From assembly GCA_016709315.1 (NCBI GenBank), contig JADJMZ010000005.1:434001-498000 (forward strand): a stretch of 64,000 bases of DNA. The letters run 5' to 3'. Origin of the DNA: Ignavibacteria bacterium. Its GTDB lineage: Bacteria; Bacteroidota; Ignavibacteria; Tepidaquicellales; Tepidaquicellaceae. The translations under genes and the position numbers were made by a program. The notes under the pieces are model-generated. The model was not told where the DNA came from, searched no databases, and was given only the letters and a program-made list of their open reading frames with translations. This document shows positions 1 to 9,183 of this stretch, one piece after another; within the stretch, counting starts at the first letter, position 1, and the number at the start of each line of letters is the position of its first letter.

Positions 1-560
1 TAAGGACCTGTTCCTGTATATTCCGCAGAGACATGATTTCTGTCATTTCCCGAAACAGACAATACCGGCAGACTCCATGATATACCATTATCAGTAGATC
101 TGTAAATATATTGCCCGGTTACACCTGAGCCGTAAATCAATACGCCGTTTCCTGTATAAGTACTCCAGGGATCACAGCAAGTAGAAGAATGATAAGAAGG
201 GTTACTTAGAATCCAGTTCATCCCGCCGTTTGTTGAAGTTCTGGCATTTTGTCCGGACCCGCCATTCACTCCGAAAAACAGATGCAAAGGATTATTTGGA
301 TTTGTAGTTGCATGCTGTTCCCAGTTATCTACTCCGATATCAAAATTATCAAAATCATTAATTGTAACAACGCTGACTGAATTGCTTTTACTTTTATTGT
401 AACTCATAAAAGATTCTAAAGTCGGCTGCTCAATCGCCGGATCATCATCATTAAAAACATGTCCGTAATATTGTCCCTGAAAGAGTACTGTCAAAGTTAC
501 AATAATCAGCATCAGGAATAAATTTCTTATTAGCAATGAAATGTATTTTTTTGATTTCAT
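1..560 (-). CDS. Secreted BNR/sialidase-like repeat protein, 5' part (partial at window edge)
   Basis: An open frame runs on the minus strand from an ATG at 560 to the left edge, about 186 codons with no stop. The N-terminus is a signal-peptide-like stretch: Lys-rich start, then a hydrophobic run (about residues 9-28). The rest resembles the secreted BNR/sialidase-like fold, with two copies of an Asp/Asn-Gly-Gly/Ile-x-x-W motif (STNGGMNW and STDNGISW), as in Asp-box beta-propellers. Catalytic residues and any T9SS tail lie outside the window, so no enzyme activity can be claimed. The 61337-62995 protein has a similar Asp-box theme. No good ribosome site is seen before the ATG. Confidence 0.7.
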   Translation of the reverse strand, partial: MKSKKYISLLIRNLFLMLIIVTLTVLFQGQYYGHVFNDDDPAIEQPTLESFMSYNKSKSNSVSVVTINDFDNFDIGVDNWEQHATTNPNNPLHLFFGVNGGSGQNARTSTNGGMNWILSNPSYHSSTCCDPWSTYTGNGVLIYGSGVTGQYIYRSTDNGISWSLPVLSVSGNDRNHVSAEYTGTGP

Positions 561-1013
561 AATAATTAGTTTTAATTTTTGAGATGAGAGCTTAAAATTT
601 TAATAATATTATTTAATAATTTATAAATTATTTATCTATACTTTTTTATAATAAAGCGAAGTTATGCAAAAGACTAGTACTTCCCGTTTTCACTTTGTAC
701 AAATCGAAAAATTAGTAAGTTATTTAAAAAGTAAACTCATTAAAAAAATATATTTACCTCGAAGACGCAAAGACTCTGAGAAAAATTAAAGAATTAAAGA
801 ACTTCGAGACTTTGAGACTTTGAGACATATTTAAATTTTTAGTTATTGGTCATATCCGTGTGTTGCATTATAAATTGTTTGTTATCCTTAACTTAATGGC
901 ATTGCCACCAGGGTGGTCTTAAATTGAAAACCTGAAACTTGCTTAACTATAACAATTAATTAAAATTCAGTAAAACAGATTTTCATTTAAAGCCAAAACG
1001 AAATCAAATAAAT
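561..1013. other. Intergenic region with one imperfect palindromic repeat
   Basis: This 453-nt stretch separates the 3' end of pyrF from the start of the secreted protein at 560. It is very AT-rich. The only clear structure is the inverted repeat at 756-826, described separately. I found no convincing ORF, promoter or RNA gene in the remainder. Confidence 0.6.
756..826. repeat. Imperfect inverted repeat built from CTCAAAGTCTC-like words (copy A)
   Basis: The left arm (756-780) begins ACCTCGAAGACGC and the right arm (802-826) is its imperfect complement, about 17 of 23 positions matching. Both arms consist of a degenerate 8-9 nt word around AGACTTTGAG. The left arm matches the left arm of the element at 18729-18801 at about 20 of 25 positions, so the two belong to one dispersed family. 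It is non-coding. Confidence 0.6.
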
Positions 1014-1835
1014 TTAATTATACTTTTTAAAAACATTTATTTCTTCATTAAGCTTCATTGCGCCTGTTCTTACAGCTTCTATAAATTCATTTTCATTGCA
1101 ATCTTTTGCAGAAGAATAGATTATACTTCTGCCCGAATTTATTACAAAATTTTCATTTGTGCCCAGACTTTTCATTAAATTCTCCAGGTCGTTTGCCTGT
1201 GCACCGATGCCGGGAATAAGTAAGGGAATCTCAGGATTAGCTCTAATAAAATTCTGAATCTCCTGTGTATGATTAGCGCCAAATACAAAACCAATATTAT
1301 TATCTTTGTTCCACTTCATACTCTTATCAATAACTTCTTCATACAAATACTTTTCACCGACTTTTAATTTCTGGAAATCATTATGACCTTTATTTGAAGT
1401 GAGAGCAAGGATGTAAACGAATTTATTTTTTCTCCTGATGAAAGGCGCAACGGAATCTTCACCCATATAAGGACTCAGAGTTACAGAATCAAAATTATAA
1501 TCATCAAAAAAAGTTCGGGCATACATCTCCGCAGAATTATCAATGTCCCCTCTTTTAGCGTCGCAGATTTTTATTGTATCCTCCGGAATTAAATTCAAAG
1601 TATGCCAGATTGCAACAATACCTTCTTCCAGAAGACATTCATAAAATGCTGAGTTAAGTTTATAACCTGCAACTATGTCTTTTGTATTTTCAACAATCAG
1701 CCTGTTAAATACAGCAACCGGGTTTTTATACTTCAGAAACATATCCGGAAGTTTTTTCAGATCGGGATCTAATCCGATAACAAGATTAGATTTGTTTTTT
1801 GAAACAATATTTTTGAGTTTGTCGGTGTAGTTCAA
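1014..1835 (-). CDS. pyrF: Orotidine 5'-phosphate decarboxylase
   Basis: PyrF decarboxylates OMP to UMP, the last step of de novo pyrimidine synthesis, in the cytoplasm. The 273-aa length and the sequence fit the longer type 2 PyrF group. Visible motifs are GLDPDLKKLP near residues 21-30, the catalytic DAKRGDI at 92-98 (Asp92, Lys94, Asp97), and a phosphate-binding end NSGRSIIYSS. The start is a TTG at 1833-1835, because a stop lies four codons further upstream and no ATG fits. No Shine-Dalgarno sequence is visible. It follows dcd by 78 nt, with a hairpin between them, so the two may be partly uncoupled. Confidence 0.93.
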   Translation of the reverse strand: MNYTDKLKNIVSKNKSNLVIGLDPDLKKLPDMFLKYKNPVAVFNRLIVENTKDIVAGYKLNSAFYECLLEEGIVAIWHTLNLIPEDTIKICDAKRGDIDNSAEMYARTFFDDYNFDSVTLSPYMGEDSVAPFIRRKNKFVYILALTSNKGHNDFQKLKVGEKYLYEEVIDKSMKWNKDNNIGFVFGANHTQEIQNFIRANPEIPLLIPGIGAQANDLENLMKSLGTNENFVINSGRSIIYSSAKDCNENEFIEAVRTGAMKLNEEINVFKKYN

Positions 1836-1862
1836 AATTTCAGTATTTTAAAATTTTAAAAC

Positions 1863-1891
1863 TTTAGATTTCACTTGCGCTGAAATCTAAA
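1863..1891 (-). terminator. Perfect hairpin between dcd and pyrF
   Basis: An 11-bp perfect stem (1863-1873 with 1881-1891, TTTAGATTTCA and its complement) encloses a 7-nt loop. Reading on the minus strand it lies just after the dcd stop and is followed by a T-rich tract containing TTTTAAAATTTT. It is probably a weak terminator or attenuator between dcd and pyrF. Confidence 0.5.
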
Positions 1892-1913
1892 ATATTTTTT
1901 ACAATCTTAATAT

Positions 1914-2453
1914 TCATTTCAAAAAGTTTTTCCACATCATAGACTCAACCGGCTTGTTTGTTTTCTTATTATACTTTGCGCTGAGTTTTTTATCATACGA
2001 AGTAAGAACATCGCCTTCAACAAGGAAATAAATCAATTGTCCTATTGGCATTCCGGCATAAACTTTTACCGGCTGCTTCACGGAAATTTCAAGAGTCCAG
2101 TAATTTTTAAAACCTACGTCTCCTTTTCCTGCAGTAGCATGAATGTCTATTCCGAGTCTTCCTATACTCGACTTCCCTTCCAGAAACGGAACGTACTTAT
2201 AAGTCTCTGTATATTCCAAAGTAGCTCCAAGATATAATTTTGTGGGATGAAGTATGTGACCGTCTCTGGGAATCTTAAAGTAATTCACTTTATTGTGTTT
2301 CTTCGCATCAAGAACTTCATCTTTATAAACTGCAAGCCATTCACCAAGATGAACATCATAACTGTTAGACCCCAGACATTTTCTGTCATAGGGTTTGATT
2401 ACGATGGTTTTATTTTTAATCTCTTCCAGTATTTTTTTATCAGAAAGTATCAT
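1914..2453 (-). CDS. dcd: dCTP deaminase
   Basis: Dcd deaminates dCTP to dUTP (or, in bifunctional forms, directly to dUMP), feeding dTMP synthesis. The 179-aa protein starts MILSDKKILEEI, typical of the family. It has the conserved core GKSSIGRLG near residues 93-101, with Ser95/96 and Arg99, and the catalytic glutamate in TLE at 120-122. It also has GMPIGQL near 134-140, a form shared with the archaeal bifunctional enzymes, so whether it also hydrolyses dUTP cannot be decided here. It lies 53 nt downstream of rodA on the same strand. Confidence 0.93.
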   Translation of the reverse strand: MILSDKKILEEIKNKTIVIKPYDRKCLGSNSYDVHLGEWLAVYKDEVLDAKKHNKVNYFKIPRDGHILHPTKLYLGATLEYTETYKYVPFLEGKSSIGRLGIDIHATAGKGDVGFKNYWTLEISVKQPVKVYAGMPIGQLIYFLVEGDVLTSYDKKLSAKYNKKTNKPVESMMWKNFLK

Positions 2454-2506
2454 TTAATTTTTTTTAATTTAATTTTAATTTCTTATCATAAAATATCTCA
2501 GTTTTA

Positions 2507-3730
2507 TCAGTATTGATTCCTGTATCTGTATGCGCTCATTCCGATTCCTATCATTACAAGAAAAGAAAGCAAAGATGAAATTCCGTAACTCATAAGCGGA
2601 AGCGGAATTCCTATCACAGGCATTAAGCCGATAGTCATGCCTACATTAATAACAAGATGGAAAAATATTATGCTGGAAAATCCTATACAGGCAACGCTTA
2701 AAAATCTGTTTTTGCTGAGATACGAATTATTAACAAGCTGAAAAATTATGATCATATAAAGAATTAAAATCGCAACCGAACCTATAAATCCGAATTCCTC
2801 TCCGATCATGCAGTAAATAAAATCCGTCCATTGCTCCGGAATAAATTTAAGCTGAGTCTGAGTGCCCTGAAGAAATCCTTTTCCTGTAAATCCTCCCGAG
2901 CCGATTGCAACTTTTGACTGAATCACATTATAACCTGATCCTAATGGATCTGTTGACGGGTCAAAAACTGCTTTAATTCTGTTTTGCTGATAGGGCTGAA
3001 GTTTTTTGTAAAGCGTATCCACTGAAAATCCTATTACAAAATTCATTACAAGAATTCCTGCAGTCAAAAATATATTCCTTTTAAACATCAGCAAAATCAA
3101 AGCTACCAGAATCAATGCTGCAATAAAGTAATTCATTCCCAGAAAAGCTCCGAAAGCAACAACAGCAGGAGAGACAATTACAAAAATAACGTAAGGACTT
3201 AATCCCGCCCAGAATAAAACAGGCAGAATCATTGAAAGAAAAACAAGAGACGTTCCCATATCCGGCTGCCGCATGATTAAAACTACCGGCATTATTACAA
3301 ATGCGCAGGCTTTTAAAAACTCGACGGGCTTATTGACATTTCTGAAACCGTCATCTGTACTTGATAAGAAATTTGATAATGCGAGAATAGTTGCGATCTT
3401 TGCAAATTCAGAAGGCTGAATACCGAATCCTCCGACACTGAACCAGCTTTTTGATCCTGAAATTTTTTTTCCGAAAAATAAGACCAGTACCAGAAGTATA
3501 AGAGCGAGTATGTAAAAATAGTATGAACTCTTGGCGATAATTCTCGGAGGGATATAGCTGATCACGAGCATTATGAGTATTCCGAACAAAGCAAAAGTAA
3601 TTTGTTTCGAAAAATAATCAGTTCCGCTTGTATAAGTAGCGCTGAAAATAGCCAGTAGTCCTGCAGTAAGAATCGCGAGTGTAATAATCAGCAAAACCAG
3701 ATCTATGCCTTCGAAAAAATTTTTCTTCAT
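2507..3730 (-). CDS. rodA: Rod-shape SEDS peptidoglycan polymerase RodA
   Basis: RodA is the SEDS-family glycosyltransferase that polymerises lipid II for lateral-wall growth together with PBP2. The 407-aa protein has about ten hydrophobic segments. It carries the family blocks QPDMGTSLVFLS, GSGGFTGKGFLQGTQ and FIPEQWTDFIYCMIGEEFG, and ends with a MSYGISSLLS block, all characteristic of RodA/FtsW. It follows mrdA (PBP2) by 32 nt, the classical order, which supports RodA rather than FtsW. The ATG start at 3730 has no strong ribosome site, as expected for an operon-internal gene. Confidence 0.94.
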   Translation of the reverse strand: MKKNFFEGIDLVLLIITLAILTAGLLAIFSATYTSGTDYFSKQITFALFGILIMLVISYIPPRIIAKSSYYFYILALILLVLVLFFGKKISGSKSWFSVGGFGIQPSEFAKIATILALSNFLSSTDDGFRNVNKPVEFLKACAFVIMPVVLIMRQPDMGTSLVFLSMILPVLFWAGLSPYVIFVIVSPAVVAFGAFLGMNYFIAALILVALILLMFKRNIFLTAGILVMNFVIGFSVDTLYKKLQPYQQNRIKAVFDPSTDPLGSGYNVIQSKVAIGSGGFTGKGFLQGTQTQLKFIPEQWTDFIYCMIGEEFGFIGSVAILILYMIIIFQLVNNSYLSKNRFLSVACIGFSSIIFFHLVINVGMTIGLMPVIGIPLPLMSYGISSLLSFLVMIGIGMSAYRYRNQY

Positions 3731-3762
3731 TCGTATTTACCGATTTTTATATGATTAACAAA

Positions 3763-5553
3763 TTAATCAGGAACGCCATTAACAATTTTTAAATCTCCCT
3801 CGACTTCATATCCGGATCCGCCGAGATATCTTACCATTAAAGCAGCGGCAATCGGTGCTGCGAATGTGGCTCCCCATCCTGCATTTTCACCGAGAACGCA
3901 TATCGCTATTTTCGGATCATCAAACGGGGCAAAACCAACAAACCATGAATGATTATTACCGGATGAGTTCTGCGCAGTTCCGGTTTTTCCGCTTAACACA
4001 AATTCAGAATTCTTTACAGCTTGTGCCGTACCGCTTCCATTCACTACAAGATACATACCTTTCTTTACAGCATCATAATACTTTTGCGGCATATCAATTC
4101 TTCGCTGTTCGAATTTCACAAATTCTTCTGCATTAGTAATCGAATTTTTAATCTTTGAAACAAAATGCGGCTGGCAGTAAAGTCCGTTCATAGCTATAGA
4201 TGCAGTATAGGCAACCATCTGAACAGGTGAAACTCCGAGTTCGCCCTGACCTATACCCAAACTTACCATCAGTCCCTGAGTCCATTTATTCTCGCCATAT
4301 CTTTTGTCAAGGTATTCCCTTGATGGCAGAAGACCGGACGTTTCATTCGGAATATCAATTCCTGTTTTCATTCCGAAGCCGAACATTTTACCATATTTAT
4401 TGTAATTATCTATTCCCAGCTGAAGACCTAATTTGTAATAAAAAACATTCGCAGAGACTTCTATAGCTCTTGTTACATTTATGTTACCGTAAGCTCCGTG
4501 ATCTTCAAATGTTCTGTTTCCAAAAGTAAAAGAACCTCCGCATGCAATAGTTGAGACTGGTGTTATTATATCAGCAGCCATCGCTGAAAGCGACATCATC
4601 ATTTTCCATGTCGAGCCGGGAGGATATTTTGTCTGTGTCACTCTGTTAAACAACGGTTTATCGGGATCATTTGCCAGAGCTGAATAAACTTTCTGGTCCA
4701 GCTTTCCTGCAAACACTGAAACATCAAAATCGGGTTTGGATACAAAACATAAAATCTCGCCATTGTGCGGATCCACGGCTATTATAGCGCCGCGCTTGTC
4801 ATTCATAAGTTTTTCGGCATACTCCTGCAAGTCCTTATCCATGCTGAGTATCAGATCCGAACCGTTGACCGGAGGTATATCATTCTTTCCTTCATTTAAT
4901 CCTCCGATCTCCCTTCCTTTAACATCTACAGTTATGAATTTATATCCTTTAACTCCCTTTAAATAATTTTCATAATTCAGTTCAAGACCGCTTGACCCCA
5001 CTACATCCCCTTGATTGTAATAATCCCCCATTTGTTTCTCAAGCTGCTTAGGTGTGATTTCACTTGCATACCCGAATGAATGTGCTGCATGAAAATTATT
5101 CGGATAATATCTGATCGCTTCTATCTGATAATCCACACCGCTCAACCTTTCCTTATTCTCGGCTATAAAAGATATAACTTTAAAATCAACATCTCTCTTA
5201 ATCTTTGCCGGATTAAACTTGTTAGTTCCTTTAATGCTTTTAATATTCTCCATCAGAATCTCCGGCTGGATTTCGAGTACGGATGATATTTCATTGAGAT
5301 TATTTTTATCAAACTGTGAAGGAGTAATAGTTACTGTGTAAGAAGGTTTATTGTCAACTAAAATCTTTCCGTTCCTGTCGTACATAAGTCCGCGGGGAGG
5401 TGTAAGCGTGATAGTTTTAACTGAATTTTTATTGGATTCTTTTGTAAGCTCTTCAGTGGAGAACAGCTGAAGATATGCCAGTCTTATTACAAATGCAAAA
5501 AATACTATAAGACAAAAAGCATAAATCGCATATTTTCTTTTTTCCGGTTCCAT
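3763..5553 (-). CDS. mrdA: Penicillin-binding protein 2 (elongation transpeptidase)
   Basis: PBP2 cross-links peptidoglycan during cell elongation. The 596-aa protein has one N-terminal membrane anchor (about residues 10-30), a PBP dimerisation domain beginning RGLMYDRNG, and a transpeptidase domain. The catalytic motifs are all intact: STWK with Ser314 and Lys317, SAN at 367-369, and KTG at 523-525. Its ATG overlaps the mreD stop codon as TAATG, implying translational coupling. Partner RodA is encoded directly downstream. Confidence 0.95.
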   Translation of the reverse strand: MEPEKRKYAIYAFCLIVFFAFVIRLAYLQLFSTEELTKESNKNSVKTITLTPPRGLMYDRNGKILVDNKPSYTVTITPSQFDKNNLNEISSVLEIQPEILMENIKSIKGTNKFNPAKIKRDVDFKVISFIAENKERLSGVDYQIEAIRYYPNNFHAAHSFGYASEITPKQLEKQMGDYYNQGDVVGSSGLELNYENYLKGVKGYKFITVDVKGREIGGLNEGKNDIPPVNGSDLILSMDKDLQEYAEKLMNDKRGAIIAVDPHNGEILCFVSKPDFDVSVFAGKLDQKVYSALANDPDKPLFNRVTQTKYPPGSTWKMMMSLSAMAADIITPVSTIACGGSFTFGNRTFEDHGAYGNINVTRAIEVSANVFYYKLGLQLGIDNYNKYGKMFGFGMKTGIDIPNETSGLLPSREYLDKRYGENKWTQGLMVSLGIGQGELGVSPVQMVAYTASIAMNGLYCQPHFVSKIKNSITNAEEFVKFEQRRIDMPQKYYDAVKKGMYLVVNGSGTAQAVKNSEFVLSGKTGTAQNSSGNNHSWFVGFAPFDDPKIAICVLGENAGWGATFAAPIAAALMVRYLGGSGYEVEGDLKIVNGVPD

Positions 5554-6065
5554 TAAACTATGAATGAATTTTTCTTTTCAAATCTGCTTAAGAAGAATGC
5601 AAATATTAAGCCAAAAACTAATGTGTACAAAGATGTTGTTAATGTATGTTTAATAAATATATCAGTATAACTAATGCTGGTTCCCTGAAAATAAATTATA
5701 TAAAAAATTGTATATGCTATCAAAGTACAAATAAATATAACTATCAGAAATGAATTTTTCTGTTTGAACCCTCTGATAACTGCCTGTTAAAATATCCTGC
5801 CGTAAATCCTGAAATGCAATAAGAAAGCGCAGTAAGACCTATAAACGAACCGCTCAGAAAATCCAGGACAATCCCGGATAGAAACCCTGATATCATTCCG
5901 GGTATGTGACCCCTTGTGTAACCCAGATAAATTACAAAAAAGTATTACAATGTCAGGAGTTATGTTATAATTTGGTATTGAAAGAAAAAATCCGATAAAG
6001 GTTACCTGAAGCAATATCAGCAAAACAAATACTCCGGCATATTTCAGATATGATGTAAAATACAA
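5553..6065 (-). CDS. mreD: Rod shape-determining protein MreD, frame interrupted twice as sequenced
   Basis: MreD is a small membrane protein of the elongasome. The frame from the ATG at 6065 gives a normal MreD start with a hydrophobic segment and NITPDIVIL, then goes out of frame at the A6 run 5936-5941. Dropping one base restores a membrane protein (VIYLGYTRGHIPGMISGF and on). At 5755-5759 (T5 run) the frame must be restored by adding one base, after which it continues as membrane sequence to a stop that overlaps the mrdA ATG. The repaired protein is about 170 aa, the family norm. The two compensating homopolymer indels look like sequence errors. A true pseudogene is less likely because the rest is well preserved and the stop/start coupling is intact. 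Confidence 0.85.
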
Positions 6066-6070
6066 TTACG

Positions 6071-6901
6071 TTACTGTTTTTTTAAAAACGCATTTTCAAG
6101 ATCAAGTCTTTCCATATCAGGGAGATGTCTCAGGACAAAGACCTCTTCAAGAGATGAAAATGAAACTAAAGGTTTAATTATTATTTTTTTAAACAGATTG
6201 TCAAGATTTCCCTCTTCTAATACACTGCCTACCGGAATTCCTGCAGGGAAATAATTACTGTATTCAGAAGTAATGATAACATCACCGGTTTTAACATCAG
6301 CGCTTTTTGGTACATTGCTGATAATCAGATTGCCGGCTCCGTCATAATTCAGAATTCCGTCAACTCTGCTCCTCTGAACTTTTACAGTAATGTTCAGACT
6401 CCTGTTGTATAGTATCTGAGCAATAGAATAATTTTTACTTGTTGACACCACCCTGCCCACAAGTCCGTTATCGGTAATTACCGGCATATTAATTTTTATG
6501 CTGTCTGTCTCACCTACGTTCAGAGTTATCGTATTCCTAGCCTGTATCAGAGACTTATTCACTATTCTTGCAATAACAACACCGGAAATATTTTTATCCT
6601 TTAATGTTAAAATTTTTGTAAGTCTGATATTTTCAAGCTTTGCTTCTTTTAAAGCTGAAATTTCGTTTGACAATTCAATGTTTTTTTCACGGAGAAATTC
6701 ATTCTCCTTCTGAATTTCAAAAACATTGGGCACTGCGGAAACTCCGCTTTGAACTGTTCCGACAAAACCTACAGCCACAGCCCTTAAAAACCTTACCTGA
6801 GTATTATCGTTTGATACTATCAGAATAAATGAAATTACAATCAGCAACGACAGGATCAGATAATCTTTTATCTGTATCAGAAATAATCCGATTGTTTTCA
6901 T
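6071..6901 (-). CDS. mreC: Rod shape-determining protein MreC
   Basis: MreC is a periplasmic scaffold of the elongasome that links MreB to PBP2. The 276-aa protein has an N-terminal transmembrane anchor (about residues 12-30), a coiled-coil stretch rich in Glu, Lys and Leu (about 60-95), and the paired beta-barrel region containing ITDNGLVGRVV and GDVIITSEYSNYFPAGIPVG. It ends 5 nt before mreD. A 266-nt gap separates it from the upstream methyltransferase gene, so it may have its own promoter; I found no convincing one. Confidence 0.93.
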   Translation of the reverse strand: MKTIGLFLIQIKDYLILSLLIVISFILIVSNDNTQVRFLRAVAVGFVGTVQSGVSAVPNVFEIQKENEFLREKNIELSNEISALKEAKLENIRLTKILTLKDKNISGVVIARIVNKSLIQARNTITLNVGETDSIKINMPVITDNGLVGRVVSTSKNYSIAQILYNRSLNITVKVQRSRVDGILNYDGAGNLIISNVPKSADVKTGDVIITSEYSNYFPAGIPVGSVLEEGNLDNLFKKIIIKPLVSFSSLEEVFVLRHLPDMERLDLENAFLKKQ

Positions 6902-7167
6902 AAATTCATGATCAAATTATTTTTTATCAATAATTTTTTTGAACTAAAATAACGATGTTTGAAATAAGATTAAAGTTTGTAAGGAGAATACATAATTACT
7001 TATCGTAATATTCAGATTTTGAAAGTGGAAAATTTTTAATACAATAAATTCAGAGTTTCCTATTTAAATTCAGATTTGCCGGCTCACTGCTGCTTCGTTC
7101 ATGGATGATAGTTATACCAGGTAAACTCCAATGACAGAAACAACTGTAAGATTTTTAAATCCGGAAA

Positions 7168-7956
7168 TTAAATTGATTTTGCCAGAAAATTAGTCTGTGC
7201 GTATCTGTCATACTTAGATTCAAAGGAAGTATTATAAATCTTAGTCAGATCCTTTAAGTTTAAAGGTCCGGTTCCGTCCAGACTGAAAATACCAAGATTA
7301 AACTTTTCAACAATTAAATTAAAAATCTTTTCAGGAGTAGTGTCATATTCAGCGTTATGAATTTTTGCATGTTCAAATAAAACAACAGGTTTGTATTTAC
7401 TTATGATTTTTTCAGATCCTTCCAGTACTTCATATTCGGCTCCTTCAACATCTATTTTTATGAAATCAATCTTACTTTCAGCAGACAAAACATCATCAAG
7501 TTTCTTCATTTCCACTTCGATCATTTCGACATTACTTTCTTCAGGATAATCCTGTTTTTTAAGTCCGCTCCATCCCGGAAGGTTTTTTACATAACAGAAT
7601 TTTGTAAACCCGGTTTGATTTCCTAATGCAAGATTAAAAATATTAACCGTCGGAAATTTTTCTCTTAATGCTTTTGCAAATTCAGGTAATGCTTCAAACG
7701 CAAAGTGTCTTCCATCCGGCGACAGTTCAATAAATCTTTTTAAAAAATATCCCCGGTGCGCTCCGATGTCTACACAGCTTGATGATCTGTTCAATATTTT
7801 TTTAAGAATATTATCCATATAATCATCATCCCGTTTTGTTCTGATTACCCAGTCAGGAACATTGCCGGTATTTGTATTTCCTTTAAAAAAATTTTTAACT
7901 GAACGCGCGGGATTTTCCAATGATGTGCCGGTAAGCAGCTTTTTGATCGGATTCAT
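7168..7956 (-). CDS. FkbM family methyltransferase
   Basis: This is a 262-aa SAM-dependent methyltransferase of the FkbM (Methyltransf_21) family. The SAM-binding loop is VDIGAHRG at residues 62-69, an acidic FEALPE follows strand 2, and IDFIKIDVEGAEYEVLEG is the diagnostic FkbM block. Family members commonly methylate sugars of polysaccharides, but the substrate here is unknown. There is no signal peptide, so it is cytoplasmic. It sits between mreB and mreC, an unusual partner for the elongation genes, with sizeable gaps on both sides (158 and 266 nt). Confidence 0.88.
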   Translation of the reverse strand: MNPIKKLLTGTSLENPARSVKNFFKGNTNTGNVPDWVIRTKRDDDYMDNILKKILNRSSSCVDIGAHRGYFLKRFIELSPDGRHFAFEALPEFAKALREKFPTVNIFNLALGNQTGFTKFCYVKNLPGWSGLKKQDYPEESNVEMIEVEMKKLDDVLSAESKIDFIKIDVEGAEYEVLEGSEKIISKYKPVVLFEHAKIHNAEYDTTPEKIFNLIVEKFNLGIFSLDGTGPLNLKDLTKIYNTSFESKYDRYAQTNFLAKSI

Positions 7957-8058
7957 TTTGTTTTTTATGATTGTACTTTTTACTTAACCTGATTTGAAAA
8001 TAAATTTACTAATAAAATCTTTGCATGAAAAGAATGTAAGGGAAAGATAGTAAAGGAA

Positions 8059-8096
8059 ATACACAAGATGGAACGGGAAAAAAGTACCCTGTGTAT
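8059..8096 (-). terminator. Possible hairpin terminator or attenuator after mreB
   Basis: Complementary arms ATACACA (8059-8065) and TGTGTAT (8090-8096), with an inner GGG/CCC pairing around a T6 run, lie just past the mreB stop on the minus strand. There is no clean terminal T-run after the outer stem. It may terminate or attenuate mreB transcription before the methyltransferase gene. Confidence 0.35.
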
Positions 8097-8114
8097 ATAT
8101 TACTTCTGTTCAGA

Positions 8115-9131
8115 TTATCTTCTTAACAGAACTTTTTTATAGTAGTCCAGATCTTCCAGAACTTTTCCGGTACCTCTTGCTACTGCTGTCAGCGGATCTT
8201 CGGCAACATAAACAGGAACACCGGTTTCTGTTTTAATTCTTTCATCCAATCCTTTTATCAATGCGCCGCCGCCTGTCAGAAATATTCCCCTGTCAAGAAG
8301 ATCAGACGAAAGTTCAGGTGCTGTTTTTTCAAGCGCAACTTTTACCGCCTCTATCATTGCTGTTACAGGAGCATTAAGTGACTCTCTGATTTCAATGGAG
8401 CTCACTTCCGTTATCTTTGGAATACCTGCAACCAGATCTCTTCCCTTGACTTCAATTATAACTTCTTCTTTTAAAGGCATTACAGATCCGACCTGACATT
8501 TGATCTCTTCAGCAGTTCTTTCCCCGATAAGTATGTTATGATTATTTCTGAAAAATCTTATAATTGATTCTGTAAGTTCATCACCGGCAATTCTTATTGA
8601 AGCTCCGTTCGTTATTCCCGATAATGCAATCACAGCAATCTCTGTCGTACCGCCGCCAATATCCACTATCATATTACCGTAAGGCGCCATTACGTCAAGA
8701 CCTATGCCTATTGCCGCCGCCATAGGTTCGGAGATCAGATATACTTCCTTTGCGCCTGCGTGCTCCGCAGTATCTCTCACCGCTCTTTTTTCAACTTCAG
8801 TTATTCCGCTTGGAACGCATATAACAATTCTTTTTGCCGGCATCCAGCTTGAACTTATCTTTTTGATAAATTCCTTTATCATACCTTCTGCAATCTCAAA
8901 ATCAGCTATTACACCGTCTTTCATAGGACGAATAGTTGCAAGTTCCTTATGCACTCTTCCCATCATCTTTTTTGATTCTTCCCCGATTGCTATGATTTTC
9001 CTTGAACTTACATCATAAGTAACGATTGAAGGTTCATTAAGTACAATACCTTTTCCTTTCATGTAAATCAGAGTATTCGCAGTTCCCAGATCAATTGCGA
9101 TGTCGTTGGAAAACATTCCCAATAATGGCAT
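8115..9131 (-). CDS. mreB: Actin-like rod shape protein MreB
   Basis: MreB polymerises into membrane-bound filaments that direct the elongation machinery. The 338-aa length is typical. Actin-fold nucleotide motifs are present: DLGTANTLIYMKGKGIV near the N-terminus (phosphate 1), DIGGGTTEIAVIAL (phosphate 2) and LTGGGALIKGLDERI (adenosine motif). The ATG at 9131 is preceded on the minus strand by an AAGGA ribosome site, one of the few strong ones in the window, consistent with high expression. It follows purH by only 52 nt. Confidence 0.97.
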   Translation of the reverse strand: MPLLGMFSNDIAIDLGTANTLIYMKGKGIVLNEPSIVTYDVSSRKIIAIGEESKKMMGRVHKELATIRPMKDGVIADFEIAEGMIKEFIKKISSSWMPAKRIVICVPSGITEVEKRAVRDTAEHAGAKEVYLISEPMAAAIGIGLDVMAPYGNMIVDIGGGTTEIAVIALSGITNGASIRIAGDELTESIIRFFRNNHNILIGERTAEEIKCQVGSVMPLKEEVIIEVKGRDLVAGIPKITEVSSIEIRESLNAPVTAMIEAVKVALEKTAPELSSDLLDRGIFLTGGGALIKGLDERIKTETGVPVYVAEDPLTAVARGTGKVLEDLDYYKKVLLRR

Positions 9132-9183
9132 TTAAATTTCCTTATAATTCTTTAAGTTTGAAATGTTTTTAAATTTAAAATCT

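Noticed and set aside
756..826. CRISPR array from repeated AGACTTTGAG words
   Set aside because: Words are short and adjacent with no spacers; it folds as a palindrome.
905..916. CCACC-AG-GGTGG hairpin
   Set aside because: Two-nt loop and 5-bp stem are too small to call a terminator or RNA.
5553..6065. Programmed frameshifting in mreD
   Set aside because: No clear slippery site with a stimulatory structure, and two compensating shifts would be needed; sequence error is simpler.
8704..9018. 104-codon plus-strand frame within mreB
   Set aside because: Antisense to a clear, conserved mreB; no independent evidence.
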